Shown here piece by piece: positions 45,641 through 54,550 of a DNA stretch of 64,000 nucleotides. Source of the DNA: Alkalitalea saponilacus (GTDB taxonomy: Bacteria > Bacteroidota > Bacteroidia > Bacteroidales > Marinilabiliaceae). The stretch's first letter is position 1; each line of letters opens with the position of its first letter. Under the pieces are notes generated by a model. It saw nothing but the letters and a program-made list of their open reading frames with translations. It had not been told where the DNA came from and made no database searches. The position numbers and the translations under genes are program-made. The stretch is from NCBI RefSeq assembly GCF_900168165.1, contig NZ_FUYV01000003.1, positions 232,624 to 296,623 on the forward strand, written 5' to 3'.

Positions 45641-47869
45641 ATGTCGGAGGAAACACTTAAACTGGAAGAGCAGGAAGCCAAGCAGGAGCTGGATGAGATT
45701 CTGAAAATTTGTAACCGTTGTCAGAAACCGGAAGATTACCGGCTTATTCAAAAGGCGTTTGAGTTGGCATTGGAGGCGCATAAGGGGGTGCGCCGAAAAT
45801 CGGGTGAGTTATACATTACTCACCCCTTGGCTGTTGCGCGCATTGTTGCCGAAGAGATTGGTTTGGGGCCAAAGGGTATTTCTGCTGCCATTTTGCACGA
45901 TGTGGTGGAGGATACCGATTATACTGTTGACGACATAAAAACAATTTTTGGTGATACCGTTGCCAATATTGTGGATGGCCTTACCAAACTGGAAGGTGCT
46001 TTTGATCAGACTCAATCCAAGCAGGCTGAGAATTTCCGCAAACTTCTTCTTACCATGGTTGAGGATGTTCGTGTTATTCTCATTAAACTGGCCGACCGAC
46101 TTCATAACATGCGTACTCTGGACAGCATGCCGGAGCATAAAAAACTCAAAATTGCCGGGGAGACCCTGTTTATTTACGCTCCATTGGCTCATCGCTTAGG
46201 TCTTTATGCGATAAAGACTGAGCTGGAGGATTTGAGTCTTAAATATGAACATCCAGGTATATACCAGGAGATTTCTGATGACCTAAAAGAGTATCAGGAG
46301 CGAAATCTACAACTACTGAATCGTTTTTCTCTTCCGATTATTGACCGACTCAAGAAGGAGGGATATGAATTTGATATAGTAGGACGACCAAAGTCCATAT
46401 TTTCAATATGGACTAAAATGCAAAAGAAACAGATTCCTTTCGAAGAGATTTATGATCTGTTGGCCTTACGCATTGTTTTTCAACCCAAACCTGCCATTCC
46501 TGAAAAATCGCAATGCTGGAATATCTATTCTTACATTACCGACTTATATAAACCGAAACCCGACCGGCTTCGCGACTGGGTAAGTGTTCCTAAGGCCAAT
46601 GGTTATGAGGCGTTGCATGCCACTTTTATGGGGCCGGATGGCAAGTGGGTCGAAATACAGATTCGCAGTGCGCGTATGGATGAAATTGCTGAAAGAGGTT
46701 TTGCAGCACATTGGAAATATAAAGGGCAGAGCGACAAGGAATCAGAACTCGATAATTGGCTAAAACGCATCCGGGAGGTGCTGGAAAACCCTGATTCCGA
46801 TTCGTTGGAATTTCTGGACGATTTTAAACTGAACTTGTTCAGCGCCGAAATGATGATTTTTACCCCTAAAGGGGATGTGAAGATTCTGCCGAAAGGCGCG
46901 ACTACCCTTGATTTAGCTTTCGAAATTCACTCCAATATCGGCTATAAATGCATAGGTGCCAAGGTGAATTACAAATTGGTGCCATTGAGCCATGAGCTAA
47001 AAAGTGGCGATCAGGTAGAGATTCTTACTTCGGAAAAACAGACGCCAAAATATGAGTGGTTGAGTTATGTGACCACAGCCAAGGCCAAAACACGTATTAA
47101 AGATGCTTTCAAAAAAGAGCGTAAGGATATGGTTAAGCGGGGTGAAAGTGTTTTGGAAGATGCGCTTAAGAAAAAAAAGTTGACCATCAATGCCAAAATT
47201 CTGAAGAAACTTCAGAATTTTTATAACCTTCCCAACAAGGAAGAACTCTATATTAAAATCTCAAGAAATCTCATCAGACTGGATAATCTTCAAAAGATTC
47301 TCAGCGATAAAACCACCAACAAATGGGTGAGGTATTGGCGTTTATCTTTTGGGAAAACCCAAAGCGGGGTTCGCTCCGGTCGTCGCAGCACCGAGAAAGC
47401 ATCTAAGCCCAACGAAATGGTGGTCTCAGATCAGATGGACGATGAAAGCTATCTTATCGCACCCTGCTGTAATCCCATTCCCGGCGATGATGTGGTAGGA
47501 TATCACGACGATAAGGAGAAATTAATTCTGCACAGCCGTAAATGCCCGGTTGCCATCAGATTGATGTCAAGCCACGGTAATCGTATCGTATCAGCCAGCT
47601 GGGAGTCACATAAAATACTCTCGTTTTTGGCGGTGATCAATCTCTCCGGCATTGATCAGATTGGTATCGTCAGCAAAATTACCAAAGTCATCTCCGACGA
47701 CCAGAATGTTAATATGCGTTCCATTCATTTCGACAGTCACGACGGCATTTTTGAAGGGACCATCTATCTATATATCCATAATACAGAGGATTTGAATAAT
47801 CTCATATTTAATATTTCACGCATAAAAGGGGTACACAATGTATCCCGCCAGGAGAGAATTAATGCGTAG
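45641..47869 (+). CDS. Bifunctional (p)ppGpp synthetase/hydrolase, RelA/SpoT family
   Basis: 742 residues with the full long-RSH order. The hydrolase HD domain (about 35-195) has His61 (YITHPLAVA) and HDVVED at 86-91, so it is intact. The synthetase domain (about 230-365) contains GRPKSIFSIWTKMQKK, YDLLALRIVF, VSVPKANGYEALHATF and ERGFAAHWKYK. TGS is at about 405-465 (MIFTPKGDVKILPKGATTLD), followed by a helical/zinc-finger-like region with IAPCCNPIPGDDVVGY, and an ACT domain at about 665-740. It sets the stringent-response alarmone level. As both active sites look complete, it probably makes and degrades (p)ppGpp. ATG at 45641. Confidence 0.97.
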   Translation: MSEETLKLEEQEAKQELDEILKICNRCQKPEDYRLIQKAFELALEAHKGVRRKSGELYITHPLAVARIVAEEIGLGPKGISAAILHDVVEDTDYTVDDIKTIFGDTVANIVDGLTKLEGAFDQTQSKQAENFRKLLLTMVEDVRVILIKLADRLHNMRTLDSMPEHKKLKIAGETLFIYAPLAHRLGLYAIKTELEDLSLKYEHPGIYQEISDDLKEYQERNLQLLNRFSLPIIDRLKKEGYEFDIVGRPKSIFSIWTKMQKKQIPFEEIYDLLALRIVFQPKPAIPEKSQCWNIYSYITDLYKPKPDRLRDWVSVPKANGYEALHATFMGPDGKWVEIQIRSARMDEIAERGFAAHWKYKGQSDKESELDNWLKRIREVLENPDSDSLEFLDDFKLNLFSAEMMIFTPKGDVKILPKGATTLDLAFEIHSNIGYKCIGAKVNYKLVPLSHELKSGDQVEILTSEKQTPKYEWLSYVTTAKAKTRIKDAFKKERKDMVKRGESVLEDALKKKKLTINAKILKKLQNFYNLPNKEELYIKISRNLIRLDNLQKILSDKTTNKWVRYWRLSFGKTQSGVRSGRRSTEKASKPNEMVVSDQMDDESYLIAPCCNPIPGDDVVGYHDDKEKLILHSRKCPVAIRLMSSHGNRIVSASWESHKILSFLAVINLSGIDQIGIVSKITKVISDDQNVNMRSIHFDSHDGIFEGTIYLYIHNTEDLNNLIFNISRIKGVHNVSRQERINA

Positions 47870-47873
47870 TTTT

Positions 47874-48235
47874 TTTTTACCACATAAGACACATAAGTTT
47901 AATGTTCGAAGTTTTAAGTTCAAAGTTGAGTCAACCTTGAACCTAAAACTTCAAACTTTTTTAAACCACAAAGATCACAGAGAAGACACAATGGACACTA
48001 AGTGATTCTTTGCGAACTTTGTGTAAACCTTTGTGAACACCGTGGTTAAATTTTCACACATTCGATCAGTAGTTCATTTACCATAACTCTTAGGGGCTAA
48101 CACCCCAAATTATAAGGAGATTCGATATACCAATCTTTCAAAAAATACTCAACCATAACCCATAAACTCATAACTCGTCAACTTTAATCCACAACCCTTG
48201 TAAACTTTTTACCATGCCACCCTCCAACCGAGTAA
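47874..48235. repeat. Spacer with short-period arrays (9, 7, 9, 7/8 bp)
   Basis: The 440-base gap before fur has no gene. 47880-47899 is CACATAAGA/CACATAAGT. 47897-47960 is a heptad dyad: GTTTAAT, GTTCGAA, GTTTTAA, GTTCAAA, GTTGAGT, then CAACCTTG, AACCTAA, AACTTCA, AACTTTT. 47967-48052 is a nonad dyad (CACAAAGAT, CACAGAGAA ... CTTTGCGAA, CTTTGTG, GTGGTTAAA). 48147-48195 repeats CATAACC/CATAAAC words. It ends with CCACCCTCCAACC-type words. Confidence 0.7.
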
Positions 48236-48311
48236 CCTTAAAAACTTATTTGCTTTCAGATATTCTGAAAAATTCCTATATTGCAGCTCTCTGTTTTTAA
48301 TAGGATTAATT

Positions 48312-48764
48312 ATGGATAAGGTTAAACCAAAAGATGCCGTAAGGCAGATTTTTACTGAATATCTTCAAAAAAACGGACACCGGAAAACACCCGAACGTTA
48401 CGCTATTCTGGAGGAGATATATTCCCGTGATGGTCATTTCGACATTGAATCACTCTATATCTTTATGAAAAACAAAAACTACCGGGTGAGCCGAGCCACG
48501 CTTTATAACACCATCGATCTTTTGCTCGATTGTAAACTGGTGATTAAACACCAGTTCGGAAAGAACATTGCGCAGTTTGAAAAGGCTTTTGAATCGAAAC
48601 AACATGACCATCTTATCTGTATGAAATGTGGAGGTGTTGTTGAGTTTTGTGACCCAACCGTTCAAATGGTGCTTAACAATGCTGCCAAAGTCATGAATTT
48701 TGAAGTGTCGCACCACAGTCTGTACATTTACGGTACATGTTCAGCCTGCCAGGATCAGGAGTAG
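48312..48764 (+). CDS. Fur-family metalloregulator
   Basis: 150 residues: N-terminal winged helix (about 8-85; [20 protein letters not shown], then [20 protein letters not shown]) and C-terminal dimerisation domain with structural zinc site CxxC pairs at 103/106 ([15 protein letters not shown]) and 143/146 ([10 protein letters not shown]). It represses iron-uptake or oxidative-stress genes when metal is bound; whether it is Fur, Zur or PerR cannot be told. ATG at 48312. It precedes purA on the same strand, with a hairpin terminator between them. Confidence 0.93.
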   Translation: MDKVKPKDAVRQIFTEYLQKNGHRKTPERYAILEEIYSRDGHFDIESLYIFMKNKNYRVSRATLYNTIDLLLDCKLVIKHQFGKNIAQFEKAFESKQHDHLICMKCGGVVEFCDPTVQMVLNNAAKVMNFEVSHHSLYIYGTCSACQDQE

Positions 48765-48892
48765 TCATTTTCTTACAAAATTAAAAGCTCAAATCCTTTA
48801 CAGTTGTGGAGTCAAGATGGTTTCGACAAGACAGGTTAAAAAATAAATCGATTTTTTACTCGTTATCCCATTTATAATATCTAATTTTACAC

Positions 48893-48936
48893 ATCGGAAA
48901 GTCATCCCTGAAAGGGACGGTTTTCCGATTTTTATT
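48893..48936 (+). terminator. Terminator between fur and purA
   Basis: ATCGGAAA and TCCCT in the left arm pair with AGGGA and TTTCCGAT in the right arm (48893-48929), and a T-run follows. It lies about 130 bases past the fur stop. Confidence 0.75.
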
Positions 48937-48988
48937 GTCCAAAAGTTTTCCGGCTGTTATTAACTAACAGCCCAAATAAATAGAAATA

Positions 48989-50248
48989 ATGAAGGTAGAT
49001 GTTTTATTAGGATTGCAGTGGGGCGATGAGGGAAAAGGTAAAGTGGTGGATGTTTTAACCCCAAAATATGATGTGATTACCCGTTTCCAGGGAGGCCCAA
49101 ACGCCGGACATACACTGGAGTTTGATAATCAGAAGTTTGTTCTTCATAATATTCCGTCAGGAATTTTTCGTGAAGGCATTATTAATGTCATCGGAAACGG
49201 TGTGGTTTTAGATCCGGTCAGTTTTAAAAAGGAGATTGACGGGCTGTCGGCCAAAGGTTTTGATTTGACCAAAAACTTATATATTTCAAAAAAAGCACAC
49301 CTGATTTTACCAACACACCGCATTTTGGATGCCGCTTCGGAAGCATCTAAAGGCGACACTAAAATTGGTTCTACCCTGAAGGGTATTGGACCCACTTATA
49401 TGGATAAGACAGGTCGGAATGGTCTGAGAGTGGGAGATATTCTACACGATTTTGATAAAAAATATGCTGCCCTAAAGGAGAAACACATAAAACTGCTTGA
49501 AATGTATGATTTCGATTATAACATTGAGGAGTTTGAGGCTGGTTTAATGGAGGGCATCGAAAATATAAAGAAATTTAAGCTCATCGACAGTGAACATGAA
49601 CTGAATGGGTACATCAACGAGGGGAAATCCATTCTGGCTGAAGGTGCACAGGGAACTTTGTTGGATATAGATTTTGGTTCTTATCCATTTGTTACATCTT
49701 CCAATACCGTATGTGCCGGAGCCTGCACCGGAATGGGAATTGCTCCCAACAAAATAGGCGAGGTGTTTGGAATATTCAAAGCCTACTGTACCCGTGTGGG
49801 AAGTGGCCCTTTTCCAACAGAACTGTTTGATGAGGTGGGTGAAAATCTGCGAAAAAATGGAAATGAGTTTGGTTCAACCACCGGACGTCCACGTCGCTGC
49901 GGCTGGCTTGACCTGGTTGCTCTTAAATATAGTGTAATGATTAATGGCGTGACCAAATTGATCATGATGAAAGGCGATGTGTTAAGCGATCTGGAAACCA
50001 TAAAAGTGGCTACAGCCTATAAAATTGATGATGAAATTTTTGAGGAGTTCCCCTACGAACTGCCTGAAAACCTTGAACCGGTTTACACCGAATTGCCCGG
50101 CTGGAAGTGTGACCTCACCGGTGTGCGTTCCGAAAACGAATTTCCCGAGGAGTTAAATCTTTACATCGATTATTTGGAGCGTGAATTGGGAATACCTATT
50201 TCTATAGTTTCTGTGGGGCCGGATAGGGAGCAGACGATTGTTAGGTAA
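48989..50248 (+). CDS. purA: Adenylosuccinate synthetase
   Basis: 419 residues. It joins IMP and aspartate using GTP, the first committed step to AMP. The N-terminal catalytic loop GLQWGDEGKGKVVD has Asp13, and FQGGPNAGHTLEF has His41. Further conserved blocks are KGIGPTYMDKTGRNGLRVGD, AEGAQGTLLDIDFGSYPFVT, NTVCAGACTGMGI and TTGRPRRCGWLDL. The C-terminal VSVGPDREQTIVR is intact. ATG at 48989 after a terminator, so it has its own promoter. A hairpin terminator follows at 50389. Confidence 0.98.
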   Translation: MKVDVLLGLQWGDEGKGKVVDVLTPKYDVITRFQGGPNAGHTLEFDNQKFVLHNIPSGIFREGIINVIGNGVVLDPVSFKKEIDGLSAKGFDLTKNLYISKKAHLILPTHRILDAASEASKGDTKIGSTLKGIGPTYMDKTGRNGLRVGDILHDFDKKYAALKEKHIKLLEMYDFDYNIEEFEAGLMEGIENIKKFKLIDSEHELNGYINEGKSILAEGAQGTLLDIDFGSYPFVTSSNTVCAGACTGMGIAPNKIGEVFGIFKAYCTRVGSGPFPTELFDEVGENLRKNGNEFGSTTGRPRRCGWLDLVALKYSVMINGVTKLIMMKGDVLSDLETIKVATAYKIDDEIFEEFPYELPENLEPVYTELPGWKCDLTGVRSENEFPEELNLYIDYLERELGIPISIVSVGPDREQTIVR

Positions 50249-50254
50249 GGGTTG

Positions 50255-50723
50255 GAAGACCGGAGACCGGAGACCGGAAAGCGGAAAGCGGAAAGCGGAG
50301 TTTACGGTGACAGGGTAACAGGGTGACAAGGTAACAGGGTGTCTGGAATTAAAGCATATATGATATATAAGGGTATTGAAGAATCAGAAGGGGCATACGT
50401 GTTATGCCTCTTTTTTATTAATAAATGACCTGAAGACGTGAATAGGAATCTGTGTTATCTCTGGTTAAATTCAACCAAATAAGGTTTTTCATTGTGTTCG
50501 TTGTGCCTTTCATTGTGTCCATTGTTGTTAAAATTGACGTTTTTTTTTACCATATAAGGCATATAAGATCAATGTTTAATGTTCTAAGTTCAATGTTTTC
50601 AAACTTCAAACTTCAAACCTTAAACCTTAAACCTTAAACCTCTAACTTAAAACCATCAACTATCAACTCAAAACTTATCAACTTCACTCTTTTACCTAAT
50701 CACCTTGTCACCTTTCAACCTTC
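50255..50723. repeat. Spacer with the longest short-period arrays of the window
   Basis: 50262-50296 is a tandem heptad run (GGAGACC twice, GGAAAGC three times). 50310-50341 is an octad run (ACAGGGTA, ACAGGGTG, ACAAGGTA, ACAGGGTG). About 50488-50530 has nonads (TTCATTGTG, TTCGTTGTG, TCATTGTG). 50574-50677 is a heptad dyad: GTTTAAT, GTTCTAA, GTTCAAT, GTTTTC, then AAACTTC twice, AAACCTT three times, AAACCTC and six degraded units, nearly all in exact 7-bp phase. From about 50690 on, octads of the TCACCTTG/TCACCTTT type run into the S24-like gene's end. No gene. Confidence 0.75.
50389..50416 (+). terminator. Terminator of purA
   Basis: AGGGGCATA (50389-50397) pairs with TATGCCTCT (50403-50411) through one wobble position and is followed by a T-run. 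It lies about 140 bases past the purA stop. Confidence 0.75.
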
Positions 50724-51197
50724 CTACCCTCCAACCTTTAAAACCCTCCTATACAAACACAGAATCTTATACGAGAGAATTCCCAGAAACCAGAATGTCG
50801 GCCCCGTTACCACTCCCGTTTTGATAAGCACTTTGCCGATTCTCCCAAAGCTATATTTTGCCAATATCCAGCGTGATGAGCCTATGCCGGATAAAACACC
50901 TTTTACATCCTTGAAAGGGATGGGCTCATCTTCTTTTGCATTTCCATCTCCCCGGGTATAGCAAAAACCATTTTCAGATTTAATGAGCCGGTGGGCAATC
51001 CATCTGTTTTCACGGGTGAAAATCAGAATCTGGCCTGGTTTTAAATCATCATATCCAATGGGGCTTACCTGTATCACATCGTCCTTCATTAAAAAGGGAA
51101 ACATGCTCATGCCAATTACCGGTACCTGCACGGTTTTCCCGTGCTTAAGCAGTTCCTCTAACCAGGACAAATATTCTATTTCAGTAAATGGCGACAT
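50724..51197 (-). CDS. S24/S26-family signal-peptidase-like protein (SipW-like)
   Basis: 157 residues. Ser31 in VIGMSMFPFL is the nucleophile position of S24/S26 peptidases. His69 in NRWIAHRLI occupies the site where SipW-type enzymes use His instead of Lys. VIQVSPIGYDDLKPGQILIF and GDGNAKEDEPIPFKDVKGVL are typical core strands. A hydrophobic C-terminal segment lies at about 125-147 (VVTGPTFWFLGILSYKILCL). It could cleave leaders of a special set of exported proteins; the large surface-protein genes follow on the opposite strand, but no link is proven. ATG at 51197. Confidence 0.82.
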   Translation of the reverse strand: MSPFTEIEYLSWLEELLKHGKTVQVPVIGMSMFPFLMKDDVIQVSPIGYDDLKPGQILIFTRENRWIAHRLIKSENGFCYTRGDGNAKEDEPIPFKDVKGVLSGIGSSRWILAKYSFGRIGKVLIKTGVVTGPTFWFLGILSYKILCLYRRVLKVGG

Positions 51198-51589
51198 GTA
51201 ATTGTGGTTCAGGCCACAATAATATAAAAAAGTTATTACTTATTTGTAACAATCAGGTAAAACAATGCGCAAAAAACACCAACAGTGATATAATTATGTT
51301 AATCGTATGATGATGGTTCAATTTGATTATTCAAATTGTATTGATCTGAATTGTGTTTTTACTAGTATTATAGTGTTAATAGATAAGGTGTTAAGGGGTG
51401 CGTGGTTGATGGTCTCAATTTTCAGACCAATTGTTGTTTGTTTTTAGTTTTTAACATTTAAAAATGAAACAAGTCACTCTGTTTTTTCGTATAAAACTTC
51501 AAACGGACACTCTGAACAACAATGATAAAAATATGTTTAAGAGGTTTGTCCTGATATTGAAAAATGATTTTGTATTTAATACCAAAGGT

Positions 51590-53938
51590 ATGAAGAAGAT
51601 ATACACGAAGAAATTGGGATTTTTATTAGTGCTTAGCATGCTGGCTATTGGTGAGTCCGCAGGGCAGTTTGTAAGCAACTCGATTGAAGGAAATTATGAG
51701 GATGCTTCAAGTTGGAATGGAAATCAGCCCCCAGTTACTGGAATCACAAGCCAGACAATGACAATTGTTAGTGGTGCAGTTATTACCCGAACAGGAGATT
51801 TTAATCCGGCACGTGTTACTATTAATGGCAGATTTACTGTAAATAACGGTAATTGCATCCTTGCTCAATGGGGTGGGCACGTGATAGAAAATGGAGCCTA
51901 TGTTGAAATTTTTGGTAATCTTACTGCATCACAGTCATTAAATGTTAAAGAAGGAGCAACGCTGATCGTACATGGAAATGTTAATGTTACTGGTGCAGGA
52001 ATCTTCATAAATGGGAATATGGTAGTTAAAGGAGATTTTACGATTACTAATGGTGCTTTATCAAATACGGGGAAACTTATCATAGGTGGAACATTTAAAT
52101 TTCAGGGAGGAGGGTTTCAATCTCCTAATGGTAATAGTAACTTATATTTACTGGATCCGGATGCTGATCATGAATATGCCTATTCTCCAATAGCGAACAA
52201 GTATGGAGATATTGATGATTTTCTAGAGAATGAGTCTGGAAATGAAGATTTACTTGCGATTGCTGAGAAAGTGTTACCTGATGTTGTGAACATTGGTGGT
52301 TATCGGTTTTTATGGGTTGGAAGCATTGATGTTAATTGGGCTGATACGCGTAACTGGGGTGGCTCTTTGCCTGATATTCAATCTAATGTTAGGATAAAAC
52401 CATCTGGTAATAATCCGGAAATTTCTTTTTATTCAGGTGTTATTGAAGTGAACAACCTTCTTATCGAAAACGGTGCCGTGCTTACCCTTAAACCCGGAGC
52501 ACGTTTAACTGTCAATGGTAATTTAATCATTCAGGATGATGCAGAATTGGTTCTTGAAAATAGTTATGAGGAAGGCGGAATGGCCTCTTTAATAACATAT
52601 GGTCAAATTACAGGAGATGCGAATGTCAAATTAACTCTACCCAAAGAGAAATGGTATTATCTAGGAAGTGCCATCCGAGATGCTACTTTTGGTAATTTCA
52701 GTCCGGGAGCTCAAGGTTCTGGAACGCTTGTCAATGTGTATCGTGATCGCTGGTATTCCACTTTTACTCAACATTATGAAACAGCTATGCGAAAGCTGGA
52801 AGGGGTAGCTGTTTTTTATCATAAAACTTCTGAATCGGATCACTTAATGGAGCTTTCCTATATGGGAGAGTTAAATTCCGGTGAGATTAGTCGAACTTTT
52901 GTTGAAAACAGATTTCAATTAATGGCAAATCCCTATCCAAGCTTTATTAACTGGTTAGATGACACAGGATGGGAGCGAGAACATTTTGAATCTACTATTT
53001 GGTATAGAACCCGAATTGGAGAGTCAATGACTTATATTACATTTAATAGATCGGCTGTTCCTGGAGCTCGTGTTTCATTATTTTCTGATAGTGGAGAATA
53101 TAATGAGGAGGAAATGAGTTTAATACCACCTAAGCAATCCTTTTACGTACGTCCAATAGGAAGTAATCGAACAATAACAGTAAACAATCAGGCACGAGTA
53201 CATGGCTTACCTGAATCACAATTAAAGAGCAGTAACAACGCTTATGGTGATGTTATTCGTATTACTGCCAATAACGGACTGACTCGTGATGGAGCAGTTA
53301 TCTATTTTTCTCGGAGTGCATCTGAAGGTATTGATGAAGGTGACTCCGAAAAATATCGCAACAATGATGAGCGAGTGCCTGAAATATTTACCCGGACAGG
53401 TGAAACAGAATTGGCTATTAACGGATTACCCGAGTTGAATCAACCTGTTCGCACCATTCCGCTGATTGTTCGCAACAGGGTGCCAGGTGATGTGTCTCTC
53501 ACGTTTGATATGAGTTATTACTACGGGATGCATTCTGTTTACCTGGAGGATCGGGACACGGGGGCTTTTATCCATGTTACTGCCGGAGGCGAGTATGTTT
53601 ATACGGTGAGCGAACCGGGCGAACGGGATGATCGTTTCGTGCTTCACTTCTATATGGTCTCCACAGATTTGGAACCTGAGATGGAAGATCCAAGTGCAGC
53701 CGCAAGTATTCGTATCAATGGCGTTGCCGGAAAAGTTTTGGTAAGCATTGATTCGCAATTGCTTCAAATGGGGGAAGCTAACATTGAGGTGTTCTCTATA
53801 GAAGGTCAAAAAGTGAGCGAAACATTGGCTCGCAGCAGTCGTACTTTGGTGGTGCTTCCACGCACCAGTGCCATATTCATTGTACGTGTAACTGCCGGCG
53901 ATGTGGTGAAGAGTGAGCGGGTAGTGGGGGTCAGATGA
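51590..53938 (+). CDS. T9SS-exported surface protein, short paralogue of the following giant gene
   Basis: 782 residues from the ATG at 51590, which starts a clean signal peptide (KKLGFLLVLSMLAIGESAGQ). The ORF is open from an ATG at 51464, but that would put 42 residues before the leader. Two header units of the W-x(5)-W kind occur: GNYEDASSWNG near 34 and VNWADTRNWGG near 245. Glycine/Asn-rich beta strands follow them (VNGRFTVNNG, LTVNGNLIIQDDAELVLENS). Then comes a cassette at 52305-53581 shared with the giant protein (LPKEKWYYLGSAI to DTGAFIHVT). The end is a beta-sandwich T9SS-like sorting domain (VLPRTSAIFIVRVTAGDVV). It has no catalytic motif; an adhesin or surface-layer role is inferred. 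It is flanked on both sides by short-period repeat spacers. Confidence 0.82.
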   Translation: MKKIYTKKLGFLLVLSMLAIGESAGQFVSNSIEGNYEDASSWNGNQPPVTGITSQTMTIVSGAVITRTGDFNPARVTINGRFTVNNGNCILAQWGGHVIENGAYVEIFGNLTASQSLNVKEGATLIVHGNVNVTGAGIFINGNMVVKGDFTITNGALSNTGKLIIGGTFKFQGGGFQSPNGNSNLYLLDPDADHEYAYSPIANKYGDIDDFLENESGNEDLLAIAEKVLPDVVNIGGYRFLWVGSIDVNWADTRNWGGSLPDIQSNVRIKPSGNNPEISFYSGVIEVNNLLIENGAVLTLKPGARLTVNGNLIIQDDAELVLENSYEEGGMASLITYGQITGDANVKLTLPKEKWYYLGSAIRDATFGNFSPGAQGSGTLVNVYRDRWYSTFTQHYETAMRKLEGVAVFYHKTSESDHLMELSYMGELNSGEISRTFVENRFQLMANPYPSFINWLDDTGWEREHFESTIWYRTRIGESMTYITFNRSAVPGARVSLFSDSGEYNEEEMSLIPPKQSFYVRPIGSNRTITVNNQARVHGLPESQLKSSNNAYGDVIRITANNGLTRDGAVIYFSRSASEGIDEGDSEKYRNNDERVPEIFTRTGETELAINGLPELNQPVRTIPLIVRNRVPGDVSLTFDMSYYYGMHSVYLEDRDTGAFIHVTAGGEYVYTVSEPGERDDRFVLHFYMVSTDLEPEMEDPSAAASIRINGVAGKVLVSIDSQLLQMGEANIEVFSIEGQKVSETLARSSRTLVVLPRTSAIFIVRVTAGDVVKSERVVGVR

Positions 53939-53984
53939 TTAAACGCAGAGACGCTAAGACGCTGAGAATAATATAAGAGTTAAG

Positions 53985-54028
53985 ACAATAGAGGGCTTCA
54001 CGATATGTAAGGTCCTCTATTGTTTTTA
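53985..54028 (+). terminator. Terminator of the short surface-protein gene
   Basis: ACAATAGAGG (53985-53994) pairs perfectly with CCTCTATTGT (54014-54023), and TTTTT follows. It lies about 47 bases past the stop. Confidence 0.82.
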
Positions 54029-54039
54029 AATGGTAACAA

Positions 54040-54420
54040 GGTTGAAAGGTGGCAAGTTACTAGGTCATTAGGTTGATAAGAAATGTTGAAGAGTTTTGAG
54101 TTTATGGTTCATGGTGTCAAACTTAAACTATTAACCCTATCTTATATGCCTTATATGGTAAAGTCCAACCACTTAGTTCACAAAGAATTACACAAAGTGC
54201 GCAATGAATTTATAGAGACCTCTGTGTCTTCTTAGTGCCCATTGTGGTTAAAATCTTATATGCTTTATGTGGTTTATCCCGCCTTACGGAACTCCGGTTT
54301 CCGGTTCCGCTATGCTGAATTCCGCTACGCTTCATCTCCTTTCTACCTTGTCACCCTTCATCCATTAATTCTCATTTTTAGCTCTAACAGACGGCAGGTG
54401 TATATATTAAAATATGTAAA
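54040..54420. repeat. Spacer with short-period arrays between the two surface-protein genes
   Basis: 54034-54078 has octads (AAGGTTGA, AAGGTGGC, AAGTTACT, AGGTCATT, AGGTTGAT). 54084-54137 is a heptad dyad (GTTGAAG, GTTTTGA, GTTTATG, GTTCATG, then AAACTTA, AACTATT, AACCC). 54139-54270 has nonad words (CTTATATGC, CTTATATGG, TTCACAAAG, TACACAAAG, TCTGTGTCT, CATTGTGGT). TCCGGTT/TCCGGTT and TTCCGCTATGC/TTCCGCTACGC follow at 54293-54331. No gene. Confidence 0.72.
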
Positions 54421-54550
54421 TATAATGTTTTTCTGACATTTATTTGTAACTATTCTTTTTTATGTTACGTAGAAAATAAAAAGGTATTTTGATGCCTATT
54501 TCGTTGTCTGAAATTATTCAAAGTTCTAATTTTTATATAATCTTTGCACC

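Noticed and set aside
50255..50700. Short-period arrays considered as a CRISPR array
   Set aside because: Units are 7-9 bp, directly adjacent and degenerate, with no 25-40 bp identical repeats, no unique spacers and no cas genes.
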